64,000 nt of DNA, from NCBI GenBank assembly GCA_024220505.1, contig JAKZZE010000017.1:930001-994000 (forward strand), written 5' to 3'. The number at the start of each line of letters is the position of its first letter. The stretch's first letter is position 1. A program made the position numbers and the translations under genes. Positions 57,241 to 64,000 of this stretch are shown piece by piece. The stretch is from Rhizopus arrhizus. Its lineage: Eukaryota; Mucoromycota; Mucoromycetes; Mucorales; Rhizopodaceae. Under the pieces are notes generated by a model. It searched no databases. It saw nothing but the letters and a program-made list of their open reading frames with translations, and was not told where the DNA came from.

Positions 57241-58189
57241 TATTTCCAGGTTTTTTTCTAGAGTAGGCTATTTTATACTTTTCAGTTTTTTGAGTTTTAT
57301 TAGCAGATGTACTATGGAAAAAATATTTATGAGACATGAGAGGATACTCTCGGATTGTAAAAATTTGCTGATACTATTTACACATTATTTTAAATAGGTT
57401 TTGGAATAAAAAAAAATACAATGAAGAAAATAAGAATTTCTGTAAAAGGAGTACCCTTTACAATGCAACAATTCTATTTTAAAAGCCCTATTTTACGGCT
57501 GTGTAAGAAAATCGGAGACTCCTAGTATTAAAACTTCGCGGTCTGGACTGTTATGTCACACTTAAACTATTATTTTTCTTTAGTTTTTTATGTCTATCCT
57601 GTTTCCATAGACAAATGCCTTTTTTAAAACTAATTGATCACCCTTTTCGGATTTGACTGTACCGGTGATCGATAGGGCGTCCAGGGTATTTAGGACGGTT
57701 TAGTTATAAATGTGTATAAAGGGTAACGGCATGATGGTTATCTGTATGCTTTTAGAGTCTAGCTTTGCAAATTATCTGTAGTTATAGAACCGGTCAAATA
57801 ATTGAATCTTGTCTCATGTTATAGTAACCAAGATTGGCTACAATACAATCATAATATTAGTACTCCATAATATCTTTACTTTCTTTGTACTTTAATAAAT
57901 ATATGCTGTTACTACTCAATTCAATACCACTTTTTATTTACTTTATAATTCCATATTTGTTTTGAAAGTATTAGTCTTTTTATCGTAGAGAAATTTTTTA
58001 TTGTTTTCTTGCTATTTTTATTAACTATCAAGTCAAAAAATATAAAATAAAGTGCGAGATACGCTATCATCATATAACACCGTTTCAAAAATAGACTTAT
58101 CCATGCCTTTTTCCATGTTCATTGTATTTTTTAAAAATTAGTCCAAAGTAGGTGAAAAATCGAATTAAACCTCTAGAAAAAATCAAGTA
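57241..58189. other. AT-rich stretch before the right Tc1 half
   Basis: No gene recognised. Confidence 0.45.
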
Positions 58190-58921
58190 AATAGTGTCCA
58201 AGACCGGGCGGATTGGGTTGAAAAGTGGGTTGAAAACGGCATGGATTATCTTAATAACTGTGTATTTGTGCATGAGTCAGGATTTGACATCAACATGCGT
58301 CGTAGTCGAGGTTGGTCACCATGCGGTTCACAGGCAACCACAACAACCTCTTCCACAAAAGCTACTTCACATAACGTTCTTGATGCAATTTCGGCAGCTG
58401 GTTTTGTTGTGAAGCTGAGAGAGTCTAGAAATATCAAGAGAAGGAAAGTAATAGGGGCTACAAAAAGAAAGGCACCCGAAGATCAATTGTCTGTTCCTAA
58501 GGGTACTACAGGCGAACACTATCTTCAGTTCATAAACGATACAATGGATATCGTGGATGAGTTCCCAAAAATTAAAGGGTATTTTATCATTATGGACAGT
58601 GCGCCAATCCATGTTCCTGAAATGATTGACCTCATAATCATGAAACGAGGCTACACTCCAGTGTATCTTCCTCCTTACTCGCCCGAACTAAATCCAATCG
58701 AACAATTTTGGGCCATCATTAAGGCAAAAGTGAAGCGGGGTAAACTTAGTGACGTAGAGACCCTGACTATTAGAATAATTGAAGCCAGTAAAGCAGTGCC
58801 AATTGTTCACCTTCAAAACATTATTCAACATTCAGTTAATCAGTGTGAAAAATGTCGACCAATTGGGTCTCATACAAATGGCCAATCGAAGTCCAATAAA
58901 ATTTTAAAATCCGGCCAATGA
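58190..58921 (+). mobile_element. Tc1/mariner transposase fragment (right copy, C-terminal two thirds)
   Basis: Open for 226 codons from 58241: NNCVFVHESGFDINMRRSRGW (first catalytic D), then KRRKVIGATKRKAPED, then KGYFIIMDSAPIHVPEMIDL (second D) and PPYSPELNPIEQFWAII (third, D/E). The last about 290 nt match the left copy at 54.3-54.6 kb almost base for base, in opposite orientation. After ...CEKC the right copy has lost about 65 bp compared with the left and then joins the terminal-end sequence CCAATTGGGTCTCA. The N-terminal helix-turn-helix part is missing, so it is non-autonomous. Confidence 0.85.
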
Positions 58922-59939
58922 CTTCAAATATGTTTTTTTGTTAAAAAAAAAAAAGAATGTATATAATCTATTCCAAATTTGGAACTTTTCCCTAAGCTAT
59001 CACTTGTGGATCTAAGCTCTTTAGAATTGAGAAATACAGAATTAACTACAAATTTTCAAGTTTTTATGGTATCTTGCCTCATATAATATTACAAATTTTT
59101 TTTTAAAAAAAGGACATCGTATTGTGCCTTTATAAAACGTAGTGAATGCCTTAGATTCATTATTTTAACAAAAGAAAAAGATGCTTGGAAAATAAGCATT
59201 CAATGTATCAGTCATCCTTAATTTACGCTAATTCTTAAGAAAAACATTAAATTTATGGGATATATTAACCAAAATGATTTAAACAAACAGATTATATCCA
59301 AACGTCTCTGATTCGTAACCAAGCCAACTTGCTTTATGCTTATTTTAAATAAAGCTTTTTTTTAGCATAGTCTTGTACTATTGCATGAATTGATGGGATA
59401 TATAACACTTGTTGTGCGTCTTGCTCATTGATTGTCACTCCCATAATTAATAGTTGTTTACATTTTGTTAATTGTTAGATGACGTAGAGATAACAACATT
59501 ACATTTATCCGTAAATATGGTTTATGGAGCCAGACAACTGTAACAATTAATGAAAAAATCATGTATAACACTTGTTCAAGTATAAGCTAAATTGATTTAA
59601 GGGCTCTGTGAGTATTTCAAAACGTTTTACAAACCACAGCAACTAAACTTCAAAGATCTTCGTGATTCAGACAATTTAAACACAGATAAAAGCAATATCT
59701 TCGTTTCTATTGTCTCTAGGCAAGTAGTAAGAAGTATAAATTTATTATATTGTTTACTTTATTTTTTAACTAATTTATTGATAAGCATCATTGTAAATGC
59801 GCTTCTTTTCAATAGTGTTGGAAGAAAGACCAATGCTGAAAGAGAGGAGAATCAAGCCTAATATCTTACCCATCACGTGAGCTGATTGGCTTTGTGTAAG
59901 CAACAGTACTTTTTTTTTTTCCCTTATGTTTCTTTTAAC
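58922..59939. other. Intergenic stretch upstream of the Mga2-like gene
   Basis: AT-rich, no gene recognised. The last 60 bp before the ATG have a T-run and a CACGTGA core at about 59874. Confidence 0.45.
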
Positions 59940-62094
59940 ATGTCTAAAAACAAGTCAAATACAGAATCATCCGCCTTATCAGCTGATGAAACAGGGAACC
60001 TTTCTGAGAATATGACGGACGATGGCTCACATATACAACAGCAAGACAAAAACTTTATAGAAGATGCCTCTTTGATCGATCATTCACTTCTCTACAATCT
60101 TGATCAAATTCCACATGATTCTGAATTATTCTATTCACAACAACAGCAATTTGAAAATCAACTTTTGAAGCAACAGATTGCAACAGATGTTTCTCTGGAT
60201 AATAGCTCACAGCTTTCTGGTTCAATAAGAGCCAGTGTGGGATCGTTTGAACAAAGTACAGCATCTATTGGGGAGCAACAACCCTCTATTTGGTCTGGCC
60301 TGAACAATGTAAGTTTCTCCTCTTCTGCGCCAACTAAAGAGTTTGTTATGCTTATTGACCCCATATATAGTTTATCTCTAATGTCACACATAATAATCTA
60401 CTTCCAACGTTTCCTAATATCGCACGGAGCTTTTCGGAATACCTTGCAAATCATCCAGTACCTTTCTTGAGCTCTTCGTAAGCGAGAAAAAAACGTTTTA
60501 TATTTTCTTTTAAGAAACTTACACTTGAAATAGCAGTAACGATCAAAATCATGTGTCTTCTTCCTCCTCTTTCAACCAGATTTTACATTCAAATATATCA
60601 AATGAAAGGTACAGTACTTATTTTTTTTTGTTCTTAACACATACAGAATTTGACGTGTAAAGGGAGGGATTAGTTTACAGATTAGGGTACTAGGTGTACC
60701 ACAAACCGGTGCAAAGTCAAGAGTAGAGACACAAATTAAACTATGCATACAGCTAGTAACAGAGGAAGGAGAGAAGGCTCAATGGTGGTCGCATTTAAAA
60801 TTACCTCAGCATATGGTGACAAAAGAAAAACCAAAAAAAGTATTATTACGGGACCAACATCAATTATCTACGGTACCTGAAAAGATGTTATTCTTGCAGG
60901 CAAAGGTTTTGTGTGCTAGTGACCCTTCAAAAAAAGTAACTACATGTGCAAGCTGTATTCAAAGAGAGGTATTATAATAATATGCTCGCAATTCTTTAGG
61001 CTTTATTCTAAATCACGTACAATCATATAGAAAAAGAGGGTGCAGAGAAGGAAAGAAAATAAATCGCAAAATGAAAGAGATAATAAATTGGAAGATGATG
61101 AGGCTTATGAAGAAAAAATATTGCTCTTCAACTGTTCTGATACAGTTGATTTCAGTGCAGGCAATACTATTTTACCAACCCGTATTACATGTTACTGTAG
61201 ACATCATAATGAAAAAATAGGATTTTGGTAACGAAAATAAATACGTATGTAACGCGTAAGTCTAACAAAATTCCAAATATAAAAAGTATATATTTTCAAC
61301 TACTAGATCACACTGGCAAAAATGTTGCAGAAGGAATATCTCCACCCATCATGATTACTGATGATCACAAAGCAAAAACAGGAACAAAAAGACGTCGCGT
61401 AGACAATGATAGCATATCAAAGCCACTTCTGCCTCAGAATTGGATGAGATCTTTGCCTTTTACAAATGATCATACAAATTCACCATCAGCATCATCATCA
61501 GCATCAACTTCAGCATATCCAACATTTCCTTTATCATTCGGCACTTTATTTTCTTCTACCTCAAGCATCAGCATAAAAAGCGAAGAGAAGACTTTACAGG
61601 ACCCTTTACAGCAACAGCAGCAACAATCTACCACACCACCTGTGATGAAACGTTTGATTCCGAATGAGGCACCTACAAGCGGTGGTATTGAAGTGACTAT
61701 TTTAGGCACAGACTTTAGACCGGGTATGACGGTGATGTTTGGTAGCATGCCAGCTACCAATATACAGTATTGGTCACCCAATACAATCATATGCACATTA
61801 CCGCCTGCTAAACAAGCTGGCGCGGTGGTTGTATCCTTTAAAGACTCGCCTACTACAAGAAAGGATGATGTTTTAATATTCACTTATTTGACAGAATCTG
61901 ATCGAGCCCTGATGGAATTAGCATTACAAGTGATAGGCATGAAAATGACTGGTGTTGTAGAGGATGCAAGAAAAATTGCTATGCGAATTGTTCAAGGAAA
62001 CAGTGGTGGGAGCAGTAATATCATTGGAAATAGTCAAGCTCAAAGACGTGAAGATAACCAGACGCAGCGCGGATCGTTTTCTGAAAAACCATAA
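59940..62094 (+). CDS. Mga2/Spt23-like IPT/TIG-domain transcription factor lacking ankyrin and membrane parts
   Basis: Multi-exon, at least five introns. The N-terminal about 150 residues are acidic and Gln/Ser rich (likely activation). A conserved block follows: LRVLGVPQTGAKSRVETQIKLC, WWSHLKLPQHMVTKEK, CASDPSKKVTTCASCIQRE, and RITCYCRHHNEKIGF then IYFQLLDHTG. This is the Mga2/Spt23 N-terminal DNA-binding-type region with TIG. The IPT/TIG domain (61650-61890) reads RLIPNEAPTSGGIEVTILGTDFRPG then FKDSPTTRKDDVLIFTY. The protein stops after a short helix (ALQVIGMKMTGVVEDARKIAMRI). In yeast Mga2/Spt23 the ankyrin repeats and a C-terminal ER membrane helix follow. Their absence would make this a soluble nuclear form not controlled by membrane release. 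Confidence 0.85.
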
Positions 62095-62171
62095 TAAAGC
62101 ACTATAGTCTCATTATTGTTATTGTATACAAAAATGTTTTTTAGAAGCATATATAAAGTAATTCTGATTTA

Positions 62172-63948
62172 TTAAGAATTCATAATTTCTCTATACTTTT
62201 TCTGATCCTCAAGCATGGCCAGGAACACTTTATAACGGCGTTCATTTAGTTTCTTTACTTCCTTATCATCATTTGGTAAAACTGTTGAACCAGATCTACC
62301 TAAACGAACCATGATTTCCCATAAGTCAGATGAAATTAAACCAGATGCCCTCACACCTAGAAAGGCAGCTCCAATTACTACTGCACCCTCAATGGACTCT
62401 GGCATGATAAGCCTGCATTGTGTGACATTTGCAATGATTTGCACAAATAAAGAGCTCTTGCAGAGGCCACCCGATATACACAGCGTGTCGATAGTATAGC
62501 CTTCTTTGTTGAGGGTCTCAATGATGTGTCTTGTCTGACAGGCAATCGCCTGGAGTGTAGCAAGATAGCGGAGGGCCAGATCATCTATACTTTGGTCCAA
62601 GGAAACTCCAACAATTGTTCCTCTCAAGGTAGGATCAGCCAAAGGGGAACGATTACCATGGAAATCGGGGTAGATGTGTAAATGTCTTGTTAAATCTTCA
62701 AGATGTTTCAGTTGACGCTGTGATTGGAGCATCTTGAGATGATCTGTCAAAAATGAGTAAATGTCAGTATTGCTAGCTAGCTCGCGTGCTTGATTGATGG
62801 CCGGATGTGTATTTAACATAAAGTCGATCAATTGCCCGGTAGATGATTGTCCACCCTCTGCATGCCACATATCAGGGACCATGACAGAACGGTAAGGACC
62901 CCAGATACCAGGTACAAAGATAGGATTTGGGGACATGGTAATATGACAACTGGATGTACCGCAGATCACTGCAAGTCGACTAGGCCCTTGAGCTTTTAAG
63001 CTTTGATCGAGTTGATTAAGCAATTCGCTTCTCTCTTTATCACCCGATGTGGCACCCAGAGTAGCCAAGGCACCAGCATATGCATCAATGATAGCTGAAC
63101 CTACCGGTGTACCCTCCAACAATCCTAAATCTCGAGCAGCCTCTGCATTAAGCCCGTGTCCGATTTGATCACCCGCTTGAGCAAGCTGATCAGATGTAGT
63201 CGCCCCCAAACGATGAAATCCTTCATCAATCAAGGATTCTAATCCAATGGCCTTAAAAAAACTAGGCTCCCATCCTTGTCCAACGAGTTTAGGCAAATAT
63301 GAGCATTTACAAGTGAGCGAGCACGTTGAACGCGTTGTTTCACCCGTAGCCTTGTAAGTCAAAAAATCGGGCAAATCCATCAAGTGTCCAATTGCATCCC
63401 ATTTGGATGAAGGCATGTTTTCCTTAAGCCACAATGTCTTTGGTATCTCCATTTCGGGACTGATTGTATTGCCTACATAGCGAAGAACTGGGTGATGCGT
63501 TGCATTGATACGATTCGCTTGATCAATAGCACGATGGTCAGCCCATAGGATCACGTTTCTCGAGTTTTCTTCAAATTGAGAAGTAAGGTCAACAGACATG
63601 GGTTGACCTTGTTTATCGAGAACGACGAGTGAGCAGGTTGCGTCAAAACCGATCCCCTTTATGTTTTCAGGTGAAAGATTACTTATTTGCATAATGTTGC
63701 AAACACATTTCGTGACACTAGCCCAGATGTTTTCTGAAGATTGCTCGTAAAAGTCATGCTTAGGATTATAAGTGATAATAGGCTGAATGTCAATGCATAA
63801 AAGCTTTCCTTGGCTATCAATAACAGCTGCGCGTACGGAGCTTATGAAGGCTTTTATTAATAAATTTTGTTTTCTACATGTATATTGAATTTAGTCCCTT
63901 TTACCCAGTTCCTACATCTACTCCAATAAAGTAATCATCTTTTGACAT
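62172..63948 (-). CDS. FGGY-family carbohydrate kinase (D-ribulokinase-like)
   Basis: Two exons (63948-63905 and 63840-62172) give 570 residues. The first exon MSKDDYFIGVDVGTG carries the FGGY phosphate-1 loop, completed after the intron by SVRAAVIDSQGK. Other family parts: IKGIGFDATCSLVVLD, NVILWADHRAIDQANRIN, LMDLPDFLTYKATGE, PVGSAIIDAYAGALATLG, LAVICGTSSCHITMSPNP, then CISGGLCKSSLFVQIIANVTQ (the adenosine site) and EGAVVIGAAFLG. It is closest to the ribulokinase/FGGY-domain protein subgroup (yeast YDR109C, human FGGY). It is convergent with the Mga2-like gene, 77 bp between the stops. Phosphorylates a sugar or polyol; D-ribulose is the likely substrate by family only. Confidence 0.9.
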
Positions 63949-64000
63949 TTAAAGTGATACTTTTGATTAGTTAGTAAAAATACGAAAAATGCAGGGAAGT
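63949..64000. promoter_or_regulatory. Start of the FGGY kinase upstream region
   Basis: 52 bp of upstream sequence, no distinct motif visible before the window edge. Confidence 0.25.

Noticed and set aside
54212..58921. A composite transposon formed by the two Tc1 halves
   Set aside because: Both halves are truncated, only one has a visible terminal end, and they carry no flanking TA duplication as a unit.
61470..61883. Cysteine-rich 137-codon ORF on the minus strand
   Set aside because: It is antisense to the IPT/TIG coding exon; the cysteine run is the complement of a glutamine-codon repeat.

Overview
The window is nuclear DNA from an early-diverging fungus, most likely of the order Mucorales (Mucor/Rhizopus type). 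This rests on AT-rich sequence, many short (about 50-65 nt) GT..AG introns, a CotH-family spore-coat/invasin-type gene, a chitinase, Tc1/mariner relics and a non-LTR retrotransposon with A-rich tails. No rRNA, tRNA, CRISPR array or bacterial-style operon was seen.

Layout. 1-3.0 kb is gene-poor, with a decayed transposase N-terminus and another coding relic. 3.0-14 kb carries a mitoribosomal mS45/Bot1-like gene, an actin-like pseudogene, a mini cysteine-rich CHCH-like ORF, a PHOSPHO-type HAD phosphatase, a LINE 3' fragment, fimbrin (actin bundling), a four-pass membrane protein and a CotH-family gene. 14.8-19.8 kb is a large inverted duplication: two almost identical ricin-B-like lectin genes in about 1.4-kb arms, transcribed outward from a 2.1-kb spacer that holds a TATA-driven 24-codon proline-rich ORF. 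20-31 kb holds the 2-oxoglutarate dehydrogenase E2 gene, a secreted GH18 chitinase, a Gon7-like small acidic protein, a glutathione transferase, a GRAM-VASt (Aster/Lam) sterol-transfer protein and an MMADHC (cblD, cobalamin trafficking) homologue.

31-44 kb is a compact housekeeping block: Nup192/Nup205, GINS subunit Psf1, a Tim17-family complex I subunit (NDUFA11-like), SF3B1 and complex I 49-kDa subunit NDUFS2. A 2.6-kb gene-free stretch with one MITE-like palindrome follows, then a peroxisomal acyl-CoA oxidase (46.7-49.3 kb).

49.7-59 kb is a repeat-rich accessory island. It holds a decayed LINE RT segment, two tail-to-tail paralogous small ORFs of unknown function, a second 5'-truncated LINE with a 15-bp target-site duplication, two inverted Tc1/mariner 3' halves, and between these a decayed multi-exon gene of unknown type. 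The window closes with an Mga2/Spt23-like IPT/TIG transcription factor (no ankyrin or membrane segment) and an FGGY carbohydrate kinase, convergently arranged.

The genes do not form a pathway cluster. They are mostly single housekeeping genes (mitochondrial respiration/translation, nuclear pore, splicing, replication, actin and cell wall). The accessory novelty lies in the inverted lectin duplication (14.8-19.8 kb) and the island at 49.7-59 kb. All product names are from reading translated sequence by eye; no database search was possible.
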